DNA of 64,000 nt from Rhodobacter sp. (GTDB taxonomy: Bacteria > Pseudomonadota > Alphaproteobacteria > Rhodobacterales > Rhodobacteraceae). Shown here piece after piece: positions 35,840 through 45,081 of the stretch (its first letter is position 1; each line of letters starts with the position of its first letter). The stretch covers positions 124,001 to 188,000 of the forward strand of contig JAIXUH010000012.1 of the NCBI GenBank assembly GCA_027484145.1, given 5' to 3'. The notes beneath the pieces were generated by a model. The model was given only the letters and a program-made list of their open reading frames with translations. It was not told the origin of the DNA and did not search any database. The position numbers and the translations under genes were made by a program.

Positions 35840-36577
35840 TTAGCGGCGCACGCGGGGAATACGGCTGGTGGACAGTTTGTATTCGGCCTTTGGGTGCGGC
35901 GGCTCGCCGTGTGTGCGGCTCCAGAACTCCACACCGCCCCGCCGCAGCCAGACGGGCAGTGTCAGGGCCAGCCCCGCGATGAACCCGCCCGCATGGGCCC
36001 AATAGGCCACGCCGCCGCCATCGGTTGGCGTGACCACACCGCTGAAAACCTGAATGGCGAACCACAGGCCCAGCACGATCCAGGCCGGAATCGGGAAGAT
36101 GCGGAAGAAGATGATGAAGATGAACAGCACATCAACCCGCGCCTTGGGAAACAGCAACAGATAGCCACCCATCACCCCGGCAATCGCGCCCGAAGCGCCC
36201 ACCATCGGAATTTCAGACATGGGGGCTGCCGCATATTGCAGCCCCGCCGCCGCCAGCCCTGCGGCCAGATAGAACAGCAAAAAGCCGACATGCCCCATTT
36301 CATCTTCAAGGTTATCCCCAAAGATGAACAAAAACAGCATATTGCCGATCAAGTGCATCCAGCCGCCATGCAGGAACATATGGGTGATCAGGCCATGCAG
36401 GCCCACCCCTTCGGACACAAAGCGCGGCACCATGCCCCAGTCATAGAAGAAATAGCTCAGCGCTGGTTCCTGCAACGACAGGAAATAGGACAGGAACACC
36501 ACCACATTCGCCAAAATCAGCGCATAGGTGACAAAGGCCAGCCGCCCCGAGGGGTTATGATCGCGTATCGGAAACAT
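35840..36577 (-). CDS. Rhomboid-family intramembrane serine protease
   Basis: 245 residues with about six membrane helices. The catalytic dyad is visible: Ser129 in VGASGAIAGVMGGY and His195 in AYWAHAGGFIAG. The loop-1 segment HMFLHGGWMHLIGNMLFLFIFGDNLED is the classic rhomboid HxxxGxxHLxxN pattern. It cleaves membrane proteins inside the bilayer; substrates unknown. Shares a terminator with suhB. Confidence 0.94.
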   Translation of the reverse strand: MFPIRDHNPSGRLAFVTYALILANVVVFLSYFLSLQEPALSYFFYDWGMVPRFVSEGVGLHGLITHMFLHGGWMHLIGNMLFLFIFGDNLEDEMGHVGFLLFYLAAGLAAAGLQYAAAPMSEIPMVGASGAIAGVMGGYLLLFPKARVDVLFIFIIFFRIFPIPAWIVLGLWFAIQVFSGVVTPTDGGGVAYWAHAGGFIAGLALTLPVWLRRGGVEFWSRTHGEPPHPKAEYKLSTSRIPRVRR

Positions 36578-36626
36578 GGGCCCAGCCTTTCCGATCCGGA
36601 CCCCGCCGTCAAGTCAGCGCATCCCC

Positions 36627-36696
36627 TGCGCCGCAGGCGCCGTCGAGGCGGCGCGCGCAGCGCAAAGCCGAGGGGAAGAGAATGCGCCGCAGGCGC
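36627..36696. repeat. Two copies of a 14-base GC-rich repeat
   Basis: TGCGCCGCAGGCGC occurs at 36627-36640 and again at 36683-36696 in the gap between the rhomboid gene and putA. Each copy contains the near-palindrome GCGCCGCAGGCGC. It may be a short dispersed intergenic repeat or part of an end-of-transcript structure for putA. Confidence 0.5.
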
Positions 36697-36714
36697 GCGA
36701 TTTGGTCCGCCGCC

Positions 36715-39700
36715 TCAGCCCGCGACGGTGGCCAGCAGTTGGGCATTCCCACCCGATGCGGTGGTGTCGATGCAGGCATGGCGTTCCAGCACCGCATGGC
36801 CCTTGTCCGGCCGGTCGGTGATCAGCGGCAGGATCGGGCCCTTGCGGCTTGCCAAGGTCGCAGCATGTTGGCGCGCGGTTGTGGCGTCGCCCCACCAGAG
36901 GGCACCGGAAAATCCCCCCAGCCGTGCCAGCGCCGCAGGGGCAAGGCCGGGCAATTCAACCGCCAGCCCGCCCAGCGCCCGCACGGCCTCGGCCTGATCC
37001 AGCGCAGCGGCGGCGGTCGGGCCAAGACACAAAATCGGCAAACGGGCGAGGGATGTCAGCCGGTTTGACTCGCCCGTCGGGCCGGGCAGGTCCAGCACCA
37101 TGGGCTGCGGGCGGCCCTGCGGCGCGGCCAAGGCCCGCTTTGCGGCATCCCCATCGGTCAACGTGCCGTCATCGGGCAGAACCGGCGCTGCGTTGCGGGT
37201 AAAGCGTGTCAGGTAGTGCGGCCCGCCTGCCTTTGGCCCGGTGCCCGACAGCCCTTCGCCACCAAAGGGTTGGCTGCCCACCACCGCGCCAATCTGGTTG
37301 CGGTTGACGTAGATATTGCCCACCTGCAGCGTCTCGATCACATGCTGCACCCGGTCGTCGATCCGGCTGTGCAGGCCAAAGGTCAGGCCATAGCCGGTAG
37401 CATTTACCGCCCCCAAAACGCGGTCAAGGTCGCCTGCGCGAAAGGTCGCCACATGCAGGACAGGCCCGAAAATCTCGTGCGGCATATCGGCGATCCCGCG
37501 CACGCGGATCACGGCCGGGGCCACGAAGGTGCCCGCCTGCGGCACGGCAAGTTCCTTCATCACCCGGCCCTCGGCCCGCGCGGCCTCGACATAGGCGCGG
37601 ATGCCGGCCTGCGCCTCGGCGTCGATCACGGGGCCAAGGTCGGTGGACAGATCCCACGGGTGGCCGGCCTGCAGGTCATCCATCGCGCCGAACAGCATTT
37701 CGGTCACGGTTTCCGCCACGTCTTCCTGCACATAGAGGCAACGCAGGGCCGAACAGCGTTGCCCGGCCGATTGGAAGCTGGCGGCCAGAATATCGCGCAC
37801 CGCCTGCTCGGGCAGGGCGGTGGAATCCACCAGCATGGCGTTCAGCCCGCCGGTTTCCGCAATCAGCGGCGCGCCGGGGGCCAGATGGGCGGCCATGCTG
37901 GCGCGGATTTTCAGCGCGGTGTCAGTGCCGCCGGTAAAGGCCACCCCCGCCACGCGGGAATCCGCCGTCAGAGCCGCCCCCACCGTGCCATCGCCCGGCA
38001 AAAGCTGCAGCGCGGTCAGCGGCACACCTGCGCGGTGCATCAGGTCAACGGCAAGGGCCGCGATCAGCGGGGTCTGTTCGGCCGGTTTGGCCACCACGCC
38101 ATTGCCTGCCGCCAAGGCCGCTGCAATCTGGCCCGTGAAGATGGCCAGAGGAAAATTCCATGGGCTGATGCAGGCAAAGACGCCGCGCGCCGGATGGGTC
38201 AGCCCGGCCACGCCATCGGCGTAATAGCGCAGGAAATCCACCGCCTCGCGCAGTTCGGCCACGGCATCGGCAAGGGTCTTGCCAGCCTCACGTGCTAGTA
38301 GGGCGAAGATCGGGCCGAAAGCGTCTTCGTAAAGATCCGCGGCACGGCGCAGCACTTCGGCCCGCTCGGCCCCGGCGGCGGTCCATGGCTCGGCCAGTCG
38401 CAGGGCAGTGTCCACATCAACGGCCCCGGCATCCACAACATGTCCCACCAGTGCGCCCGAGGCGGGATCGCGCACCTCGTGCCGCATTGCACCGGCTGCA
38501 CGGCCCGCCAATTTGGGTGCGGCCTCGAACAGATGGTCGCGGTGGGGGGCGCGTGCGGCCTCGATCGCGGCAAGGTCGACGGCGCTGGTCAGATCCCAGC
38601 CCTTGGCGTTGCGGCGCGTTCCAAAGAGGTTCGGACCGGTCAACAGCGCCTTGTTCGGCAGGGCTAGCCCCTCAATCGCCATCAGCGGGCACGCGGCGAC
38701 CCGTTCGGGGGGCACCTCGGCATCAACGATCTGGTTGACGAAGCTGGAGTTGGCGCCGTTTTCCAAAAGCCGCCGCACGAGGTAAGCCAACAGGTCGCGG
38801 TGCGCGCCCACCGGCGCATAGATGCGGCAGCGGGTGCCATGGTCGGTCAGCACGATGTCATGCAGGCGTTCACCCATGCCGTGCAGGCGCTGAAACTCGA
38901 ACGCCATGCGGTCAACGCCATGCTGTTCGGCCAGATGCAGCACAGCGGCGACGGTATGGGCATTGTGGGTGGCGAATTGCGGATAGATCCGGTCTGTCAT
39001 CTGCAACAGCTTGGCGGCATTGGCGATGTAGCTTGCATCCGTCGCCTCCTTGCGGGTGAACACCGGAAAGCTCTCCAGCCCCAGCACCTGTGCGCGCTTG
39101 ACCTCGGAATCCCAGTAGGCACCCTTGACCAGCCGCACCATGATGCGCCGCCCCAGCCGCGCCGACAGCGCATAAAGCCAGTCGATCACGGCATCGGCCC
39201 GGCGGCCATAGGCCTGCACCACCACGCCAAAGCCATCCCAGCCCGCCAGCGACGGGTCGCGCAGCACTTCTTCGATCACCTCCAGCGACAGGGCCAGACG
39301 ATCCGCCTCTTCGGCATCGATGTTGAAGCCAAGACCTGCGGCACGCGCAAGCCCCGCCAATGCCCGCACGCGGGGCACCAGTTCCTCCATCACGCGGGCA
39401 CGCTTTGCCACCTCATAGCGCGGATGCAGCGCCGACAGCTTGACCGAAATGCCGGGATTTGCGCGGATGTCATTGCCGCGCGCAGCGGCGGCGATGGCTG
39501 TGATGGCCTTGGAATAGGACAGATGATAGCGCCGGGCATCGCCTTCGGTGCGCGCCGCCTCGCCCAGCATGTCATAGCTATAGGTATAGCCCTTCCCTTC
39601 CAGCTCTCGCGCGCGGTCCATCGCCTTTTCGATGGTTTCGCCCAGCACGAACTGACGGCCCATTTCCTTCATCGCCCGCGACACGGCGGTGCGGATCACC

Positions 39701-40182
39701 GGCTCGCCCAGACGTTTGACTGCGGCGCGCAGGTGGCCAACCACGCCGGGTTCGCGGTCATCCAGAACGCGGCCTGTCAGCATCAGCGCCCATGTGGAGG
39801 CGTTAACAAGGCTGGAGGACGAGCGGCCCAGATGCCGCCCCCAATCGCTTGGCGCGATCTTGTCCTCAATCAACGCATCCATGGTTTCGGCATCGGGCAC
39901 GCGCAAAAGCGCCTCGGCGAGACACATCAGGGCGATGCCTTCATCGGTGGACAGGCCATATTCGGCCAGAAACACCTCCATCAGCCCCGGTCGCGCGCTG
40001 GCGCGGATCTGGCGCACCAGATCGGCCCCCGCCGCGACGATCGCGGCCCTTGCCGCAGGGTCCAGCCCCGCCTGCGCCACCAGTTCGCGCACCAAGGCCG
40101 CCTCATCCCGCAGGCTGCCGGTGGTGATGGTCTGCCATGCAGCATCTGACGGTTGGGGCGCGGCAAGGGTGTTGTGGGGCAT
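36715..40182 (-). CDS. putA: Bifunctional proline dehydrogenase / P5C dehydrogenase
   Basis: Oxidises proline to glutamate in two steps. 1155 residues. The FAD-dependent PRODH barrel spans about residues 130-460 (SVKLSALHPRYE, VRLVKGAYWDSEVKRAQ, and YAPVGAHRDLLAYLVRRLLENGAN near its end). The P5C dehydrogenase spans about 520-1010 (CISPWNFPLAIFTGQIAAAL, ETGGLNAM, catalytic Cys in ASFQSAGQRCSALRCLY, IFGPVLHV). A C-terminal domain of about 120 residues follows. The N-terminal ribbon-helix-helix DNA-binding domain of enterobacterial PutA is absent, fitting control by the divergent PutR. AGGAGAA precedes ATG 40182. Confidence 0.97.
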   Translation of the reverse strand: MPHNTLAAPQPSDAAWQTITTGSLRDEAALVRELVAQAGLDPAARAAIVAAGADLVRQIRASARPGLMEVFLAEYGLSTDEGIALMCLAEALLRVPDAETMDALIEDKIAPSDWGRHLGRSSSSLVNASTWALMLTGRVLDDREPGVVGHLRAAVKRLGEPVIRTAVSRAMKEMGRQFVLGETIEKAMDRARELEGKGYTYSYDMLGEAARTEGDARRYHLSYSKAITAIAAAARGNDIRANPGISVKLSALHPRYEVAKRARVMEELVPRVRALAGLARAAGLGFNIDAEEADRLALSLEVIEEVLRDPSLAGWDGFGVVVQAYGRRADAVIDWLYALSARLGRRIMVRLVKGAYWDSEVKRAQVLGLESFPVFTRKEATDASYIANAAKLLQMTDRIYPQFATHNAHTVAAVLHLAEQHGVDRMAFEFQRLHGMGERLHDIVLTDHGTRCRIYAPVGAHRDLLAYLVRRLLENGANSSFVNQIVDAEVPPERVAACPLMAIEGLALPNKALLTGPNLFGTRRNAKGWDLTSAVDLAAIEAARAPHRDHLFEAAPKLAGRAAGAMRHEVRDPASGALVGHVVDAGAVDVDTALRLAEPWTAAGAERAEVLRRAADLYEDAFGPIFALLAREAGKTLADAVAELREAVDFLRYYADGVAGLTHPARGVFACISPWNFPLAIFTGQIAAALAAGNGVVAKPAEQTPLIAALAVDLMHRAGVPLTALQLLPGDGTVGAALTADSRVAGVAFTGGTDTALKIRASMAAHLAPGAPLIAETGGLNAMLVDSTALPEQAVRDILAASFQSAGQRCSALRCLYVQEDVAETVTEMLFGAMDDLQAGHPWDLSTDLGPVIDAEAQAGIRAYVEAARAEGRVMKELAVPQAGTFVAPAVIRVRGIADMPHEIFGPVLHVATFRAGDLDRVLGAVNATGYGLTFGLHSRIDDRVQHVIETLQVGNIYVNRNQIGAVVGSQPFGGEGLSGTGPKAGGPHYLTRFTRNAAPVLPDDGTLTDGDAAKRALAAPQGRPQPMVLDLPGPTGESNRLTSLARLPILCLGPTAAAALDQAEAVRALGGLAVELPGLAPAALARLGGFSGALWWGDATTARQHAATLASRKGPILPLITDRPDKGHAVLERHACIDTTASGGNAQLLATVAG

Positions 40183-40225
40183 GGCATTCTCCTGTTCGCC
40201 CCATGATACTGCGAACTTGGCAGGC

Positions 40226-40239
40226 TGTTCTCCTGAACA
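40226..40239. promoter_or_regulatory. Candidate PutR operator
   Basis: Inverted repeat TGTTC-TCCT-GAACA in the 101-base gap between divergent putA and putR. Two direct copies of CCATGATA (40201 and 40241) flank it. Confidence 0.5.
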
Positions 40240-40283
40240 TCCATGATATGACAGGCGGATCGCCTGCAAATCAGGGAAATGAC

Positions 40284-40745
40284 ATGCCGAATGGGAAACC
40301 CGCACTGGACCGCTTTGATGACGCGATTCTGCGCGTTCTGGCCACCGAAGGGCGGATCAGCGCAACCGAACTGGCCCGCCGCATCGGCCTGTCGAAAAGC
40401 CCGACTCAGGCGCGCATCAAACGGCTGGAGGAGGAGGGCATCATCACCGGCTATCGTGCCGGGCTGAACCCGATCCGCATGGGGCTGTCGCATGTGGCGT
40501 TTGTCGAGGTGCGGCTGTCGGACACGCGTGAAGCGGCGCTGCAGGCGTTCAACCGCGCGGTGCTGGCCATTGCGGAGGTGGAACAATGCCACATGATCGC
40601 CAGTCGTTTTGACTATCTGCTCAAGGTCAGGACCAGCGACATACAGGACTATCGCCGCGTGCTGGCCGAACGGATCAGCGCCCTGCCCCATGTGGCCGGC
40701 ACCTCGACCTATGTGGCGATGGAGGCGGTAAAGGAAAGCTTCTGA
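40284..40745 (+). CDS. putR: Lrp/AsnC-type regulator of proline catabolism
   Basis: 153 residues. The AsnC helix-turn-helix reads LDRFDDAILRVLATEGRISATELARRIGLSKSPTQARIKRLEEEGII; the C-terminal RAM ligand domain ends VAGTSTYVAMEAV. Divergent from putA, the arrangement known for PutR in Rhodobacter and Agrobacterium, where it activates putA in response to proline. ATG 40284 has AGGGA upstream. Confidence 0.92.
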   Translation: MPNGKPALDRFDDAILRVLATEGRISATELARRIGLSKSPTQARIKRLEEEGIITGYRAGLNPIRMGLSHVAFVEVRLSDTREAALQAFNRAVLAIAEVEQCHMIASRFDYLLKVRTSDIQDYRRVLAERISALPHVAGTSTYVAMEAVKESF

Positions 40746-40846
40746 CCCTGCGTCACCCTTGCGCGGGCAGCGATGGGGTCACAAAGCCGCTTGGCCCCCC
40801 CGCGCGCCTGCGGTAGCGTGCGGCAACCACATGATCGAGGCACTTC

Positions 40847-42136
40847 ATGAACGTGATCGCACAGGCAACCGCCCTTGTTGGCGGGGCAATGGTTCTTCTG
40901 CGCCGGATGGGCGCACCCAGAACGCAAGCCATGGGCGCGCAGCCCACGATTCCGGAGGCGAAAAAACAGGGCATCATGACCCTGAAAATGCCGACAGCAA
41001 AAGGCTGGGCCCCCGGCCAAAAGCCGATGGCGGCGGCGGGGCTGAAGGTAAATGCCTTTGCTACCAACCTGTTGCATCCGCGCTGGATCGAGGTTCTGCC
41101 AAACGGTGATGTTCTGGTGGCCGAGGCGCTGCAAGAGGCCGATCCGCCCAAGACCCTGATGGATCATGCCATGCAGGCGACGATGCGCCGCGCCCGCGCC
41201 CTTGGTGTCAGTGCCAACCGGATCACGCTGTGGCGCGACCCCGATGGCGATGGCGTGGCCGAGGTGCGCGAGGTCTTTGTCGAAAACCAGCGCCAGCCCT
41301 TTGGCATGGCCCTTGTCGGCGACACGTTCTATGTGGGCAATACCGATGGGATCGCGGCCTTTCCCTATACCACCGGGGCCACGCGGCTGACCGGGCCGGG
41401 GCAAAAGCTGGTGTCGTTCAAGCCCGGTGGGCACTGGACGCGGAGCCTGATCGCCTCGCCCGACCAGCGCAAGATTTATGCGGGCGTCGGCTCACTCAGC
41501 AACATCGGGGATAGCGGGATGGAGGCCGAGGAAGGCCGCGCCGCGATCTGGGAGTTGGACATTGCCACAGGTCAGTCGCGCATCTTCGCCTCGGGCCTTC
41601 GCAATGCGGTGGGCACGGCATGGGAACCCACCACGGGGGCCCTGTGGACGGTGGTCAACGAACGCGATGGTCTGGGCGACGAGACGCCGCCCGATTATCT
41701 GACTTCGGTGCAGGATGGCGGCTTTTATGGCTGGCCCTATTCCTATTGGGGCAAGACGGTCGATGACCGCGTGCCACAGGATGCCGCATTGGTGGCCAGT
41801 GCCATCACCCCCGACTATGCGCTTGGCGGCCACACGGCTTCGCTGGGCCTGTGCTGGATGCCGGCGGGCACCCTGCCGGGCTTTGGCGAGGGCATGGTGA
41901 TCGGACAGCACGGATCGTGGAACCGATCCACACTCAGCGGTTACAAGCTGATCTTCGTGCCCTTTGACAATGGCCGTCCCGCTGGCCCGCCGCGTGACAT
42001 TCTGTGGGGCTTCTTGTCCGAGGATGAGAAAACATCCTATGGGCGGCCAGTTGGCGTCAAGGTCGGTCCGGACCAGCGGTCCTTGCTGATGGCCGACGAC
42101 GTGGGCGATGTTATCTGGCGCGTGACAGCGGCCTGA
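40847..42136 (+). CDS. Sorbosone-dehydrogenase-like beta-propeller protein
   Basis: 429 residues, six-bladed propeller of the soluble PQQ glucose/sorbosone dehydrogenase type. Landmarks: LLHPRWIEVLPNGDVLVAEA, ITLWRDPDGDGVAE, a long central GLRNAVGTAWEPTTGALWTVVNERDGLGDE, and IGQHGSWNRS near the end with GRPVGVKV. The N-terminus has only a weak hydrophobic segment, so export is uncertain. Whether PQQ is bound cannot be decided from sequence alone. Follows putR in the same direction and is the last gene before the putative island. Confidence 0.85.
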   Translation: MNVIAQATALVGGAMVLLRRMGAPRTQAMGAQPTIPEAKKQGIMTLKMPTAKGWAPGQKPMAAAGLKVNAFATNLLHPRWIEVLPNGDVLVAEALQEADPPKTLMDHAMQATMRRARALGVSANRITLWRDPDGDGVAEVREVFVENQRQPFGMALVGDTFYVGNTDGIAAFPYTTGATRLTGPGQKLVSFKPGGHWTRSLIASPDQRKIYAGVGSLSNIGDSGMEAEEGRAAIWELDIATGQSRIFASGLRNAVGTAWEPTTGALWTVVNERDGLGDETPPDYLTSVQDGGFYGWPYSYWGKTVDDRVPQDAALVASAITPDYALGGHTASLGLCWMPAGTLPGFGEGMVIGQHGSWNRSTLSGYKLIFVPFDNGRPAGPPRDILWGFLSEDEKTSYGRPVGVKVGPDQRSLLMADDVGDVIWRVTAA

Positions 42137-42172
42137 AGGCGCGTCACGCCCCACACGTTGCCCCAAAGCCGC

Positions 42173-42186
42173 TGCCCGCGGCCGGA
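42173..42186 (+). repeat. 14-base copy of the tRNA-Leu 3' end (possible attachment-site scar)
   Basis: TGCCCGCGGCCGGA here is identical, in the same orientation, to 52693-52706, which is the discriminator, acceptor-stem and T-arm part of the tRNA-Leu gene. It lies 36 bases after the last housekeeping-like gene and just before the accessory block. Confidence 0.5.
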
Positions 42187-42516
42187 TCAGTAGCACCATA
42201 TTGGAACAAATCGGACGGCTTCACGGTGGTTAGGACCGATATGCGCCTGATGGATTTGTGAATGGTTCAGTATCTTTGGCTGTCTTCCGCCTCTGACCTT
42301 CTCGGCAATTCCTTGACCAAGACGGGGATAGGATGGCGGCTCACAAGCTCACGACCCAATGGGTAAATGGCGCTGAACACGGCAAACCTTGCAATGGTGG
42401 CGGGCGCGGGCTGCGCCAGCCCGTCCCCCAGAGCGAAGCCGGAAAACCCTGCCTTCAGGCGGTCCAACCTTTGGGAGCCGATCAGTCGCCGGACAACCCA
42501 CTGAATCGGCAAAGAC
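42187..42516. other. Intergenic stretch without a recognisable gene
   Basis: About 330 bases between the tRNA-like repeat and the M20 gene. A minus-strand frame covers much of it but carries no motif I recognise and runs into the M20 coding region in another frame. It might hold decayed sequence. Confidence 0.5.
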
Positions 42517-43905
42517 TTACCACCGCGCTTCCCAGAACGCCAAGGGATCGGTTTGCATGATCTGTGTGATACCCGGCGGCACGACGCTGATCTTTTGGTG
42601 CCCAACCCGCCGTGCAAGTTCAGCCCTTGCCGCGACGATCTTCTCCGGCTGAGCAAGCAGTTCAACCGCCGCCAATGCAAGAGCCTCGGTCGCCATCAGC
42701 GGCCCTGCATCGCTGGCCGCATGTCCCGAAAGCGCAGTCCAAGCCCAGTGGTGGATTGGGACACCCGTCGGGTAGGCCCAGTTCACCCGGCCAAGCGGTA
42801 CGATCCAACTCGCATCACCATCGTCTTGCCCGTAATAGTCGATGCCATCGTCAAAAAAAGCGATCTCGCGGTGCAGATCGAAGGGTTTGCCGGGCGACGC
42901 GACATCCGACAGGGCGGCCATGAAGGCCATATCCTGTTCAGACCATGCGGGCGGTCCGATGTGGTGCAGACAGTCATCCAGCAGATGGCCCAGCACCTCA
43001 TTGGCAAGGTAGCCACGGCAGGCCGCAATAAAACGTTCTTCCACCGTGACCCCGGTCTTGGCGGCGATATGCAGAAAGGTCTCCTTCATGCCCTGATAGG
43101 CCTGAAGCACCGCCTCAAAATCCTGATGCCGCAGCGAACCCCACAAGCGCACTTCCTCGGGCATCACGCCGGGCATGATCCCGGCGCTGCGGAAGACGTG
43201 CTTTTCGTTGATGCCGGGGAAACGCCCGGGCATCAGGGCCAGAAAAGCGGCGATGGCGTCTTCGGCAGACTTGAGCGCGTTGCGCGCAGCCCCCATCCCG
43301 GCATGAGCACTGTCGCCGCGGAAAATGAACTCACCCATAGCGACGGCGTGGCAGGGTCGTGACAGCGCGCCGTTCTGGTAATCGCCATGCGAAGTAAGCA
43401 AAGCGTCAAACCCGTCAAAAACACCCGCCCCTTGCAGCGCGATCTTGCCCCAAAGGATCTCTTCTGCCGGGCAACCGATCACGCAGATCTCGCCGGGCAG
43501 GCCCAGCTTGGCGGCAACAACGGCCGCCGCGATGGCAGCGCCGCAATTTGCAGGGCCGATGTGGTTATGACCACAGCCATGGCCGGGACGCCGCCCGCTG
43601 CCCTGCCGCGCCGCCGAGGCCGTGTTGTCAAGGCCGGGCAAGGCATCATACTCGGCAAGAATTCCGATGCGTGGCCCGGCGGGATCCCCCCGGCGGGCCA
43701 GAAAGGCCGTGGGGACACCGCCCGTGCCAAGCTCGACCACGAAGCCTTGCGATTGCAAAAAGCCTGTCAGATGGGCGACGCTTTCATACTCCATCCCCGG
43801 CAGTTCGGGGCAGCCCCAAAGTGTGCGAAAAAGTCCGGTCAAAGTGGGCTGAAGCTGATTGACTTCGGTTTTGACCATGCTTGCCCGTGTTTGATCCAAG
43901 GCCAT
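42517..43905 (-). CDS. M20-family amidohydrolase (AbgB-like)
   Basis: 462 residues of the M20 metallopeptidase family, closest in pattern to aminobenzoyl-glutamate utilisation protein B and related amidohydrolases. Metal-binding stretches are HGCGHNHIGPANCGAA, GCPAEEILWGK (Glu-Glu), and SAHAGMGAARNALKSAEDAIAAF in the dimerisation domain. It would hydrolyse an amide of an amino-acid-like compound. The start is uncertain between ATG 43905 and ATG 43914. It lies downstream of a decayed cysteine hydrolase on the same strand, in the block ending with tRNA-Leu. Confidence 0.88.
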   Translation of the reverse strand: MALDQTRASMVKTEVNQLQPTLTGLFRTLWGCPELPGMEYESVAHLTGFLQSQGFVVELGTGGVPTAFLARRGDPAGPRIGILAEYDALPGLDNTASAARQGSGRRPGHGCGHNHIGPANCGAAIAAAVVAAKLGLPGEICVIGCPAEEILWGKIALQGAGVFDGFDALLTSHGDYQNGALSRPCHAVAMGEFIFRGDSAHAGMGAARNALKSAEDAIAAFLALMPGRFPGINEKHVFRSAGIMPGVMPEEVRLWGSLRHQDFEAVLQAYQGMKETFLHIAAKTGVTVEERFIAACRGYLANEVLGHLLDDCLHHIGPPAWSEQDMAFMAALSDVASPGKPFDLHREIAFFDDGIDYYGQDDGDASWIVPLGRVNWAYPTGVPIHHWAWTALSGHAASDAGPLMATEALALAAVELLAQPEKIVAARAELARRVGHQKISVVPPGITQIMQTDPLAFWEARW

Positions 43906-43988
43906 CGTTCCCATCCCGTTGCAAGAGTTCCCGTCACACGCCACTGCACTGTATTCCGCCCAGCTTGCAGGCTTGCCGCCATCCGCTG

Positions 43989-44327
43989 TCAGCCCGGCAA
44001 GTAGCCCAAGGTCTCATCCGCTGACATGACGGCGCCGTCGAACATGCTCTGCACCACTCGCTCTCGGTCATGCCGAGACGTTTGGCCTGCGGCAGCGGCA
44101 ATAGGCAACACCATCACCTTAGGGCCCTCATCAGCCAGACTGCGCGCAGTCGAGGGCAGGCATGGGGCAGTGAAGATACCAGTGCAGACAACATGAGTGA
44201 TGCCAAGCTTGGCCAAGATCAGCCGGGGGTTCTTGCAAGTGAAAGCAGAGTCGGTGAACTTGGTCCCTTGGGTTTCGTCACCCTTGGGCGTGAGTTCAGG
44301 CACGATCTGCGAAGCAGGGTCGTTGTT
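43989..44327 (-). pseudogene. Remnant of an isochorismatase-like cysteine hydrolase
   Basis: The last about 112 codons of a longer minus-strand frame match the C-terminal half of this family: QIVPELTPKGDE, SAFTCKNPRLILAKLGITHVVCTG, a retained nucleophile-type cysteine in IFTAPCLPSTARSLADEG, then a family-like tail. The N-terminal half with the catalytic Asp and Lys is missing; sequence upstream in the frame (to 44885) is unrelated and antisense-like. Substitutions at usually conserved positions (APC for DxC) also suggest decay. Nothing recognisable lies from 44328 to the GNAT gene at 44617. An intact member of the same family is encoded at 50437. Confidence 0.7.
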
Positions 44328-44616
44328 CGGCAGGGTCAGATTGTTTCGTCCGGGCCTGCGCTGGCTGAGTGAGTGGTCGCGGCCCGTCTCCATCCGGCAA
44401 GCGATGCGGGCGTTGAAGGGGCCACGGCGGGCGACCACTGCCGGGTCGGCGTCTGTGTGTGCCCCGTCAAGACAGCGGTTCTGAACATCTTTCACCCGCG
44501 TTGCCACTTTGCCCGTACGCAGACCCAGATCCGCAGGTTCCGGGGTGGTTGGATCATGGAATGGTTGATGAACGGTCTGCACGCGCACGGTCAGGGTTGG
44601 TCCTTTTGCGCGCGGC

Positions 44617-45081
44617 TTAGTCTTGCGGGCGCTTGTCGTTGACGTGCCAGTCATATTGCCCCCCGGGTGGCAGCCACGGGTCAAGCCATGCCGCAAGCAG
44701 CGGCTGAAAGGCCGCCAGACGCGCCATTCGCTCGGGGCTGTCGGCCAGCCACAGGTAGATGTCGCCGCGCCGCCGCTCTCCCGGCTTGGGAAAGACATAG
44801 GCGCAGCCAAGGTAGGTGGCCGCGTGATCCCGAAGGATCCAGGATAGCGACCGGCAGGTGGTGAACTCTCGTTCATGCCAGGCAAGGTCGATCCGGTTTT
44901 CGGCCAAGGTCAGGCCATCGGGCCAAGTGCTGCCGAAAAACCCGCGCAGCACGGGCGCTGACCTTGTGACGACCGCGAAATCTTCCTCGGCGCATTCTGG
45001 TGACAATGGCGACAGCCGGAACAGCCCCAGATCAGCACTTCGCGGCGGCATGCGCCCGTCAAGGTCAGGATGCGGCTGCAT
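44617..45081 (-). CDS. GNAT-like N-acetyltransferase
   Basis: 154 residues resembling small GNAT proteins: DLAWHEREFTTCRSLSWILRDHAATYLGCAYVFPKPGERRRGDIYLWLAD covers the usual beta-strands and the acetyl-CoA side. The pyrophosphate-binding R/QxxGxG/A is not obvious, so the assignment is moderate. ATG 45081 overlaps the end of the oxygenase gene by 17 bases; an in-frame ATG at 45051 is also possible. Translational coupling to the oxygenase suggests action on the same substrate. Confidence 0.68.
   Translation of the reverse strand: MQPHPDLDGRMPPRSADLGLFRLSPLSPECAEEDFAVVTRSAPVLRGFFGSTWPDGLTLAENRIDLAWHEREFTTCRSLSWILRDHAATYLGCAYVFPKPGERRRGDIYLWLADSPERMARLAAFQPLLAAWLDPWLPPGGQYDWHVNDKRPQD

Noticed and set aside
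38800-40149. A 449-codon plus-strand frame opposite putA
   Set aside because: Antisense shadow of PutA with no recognisable domain.
42267-42680. A 137-codon minus-strand frame before and inside the M20 gene
   Set aside because: No motif recognised, and half of it lies in the M20 coding region in a different frame.
44328-44885. The upstream part of the frame that contains the cysteine hydrolase remnant
   Set aside because: Only the last 112 codons resemble the family; the rest is antisense or unrelated and partly overlaps the GNAT gene in another frame, so it is not one long gene.
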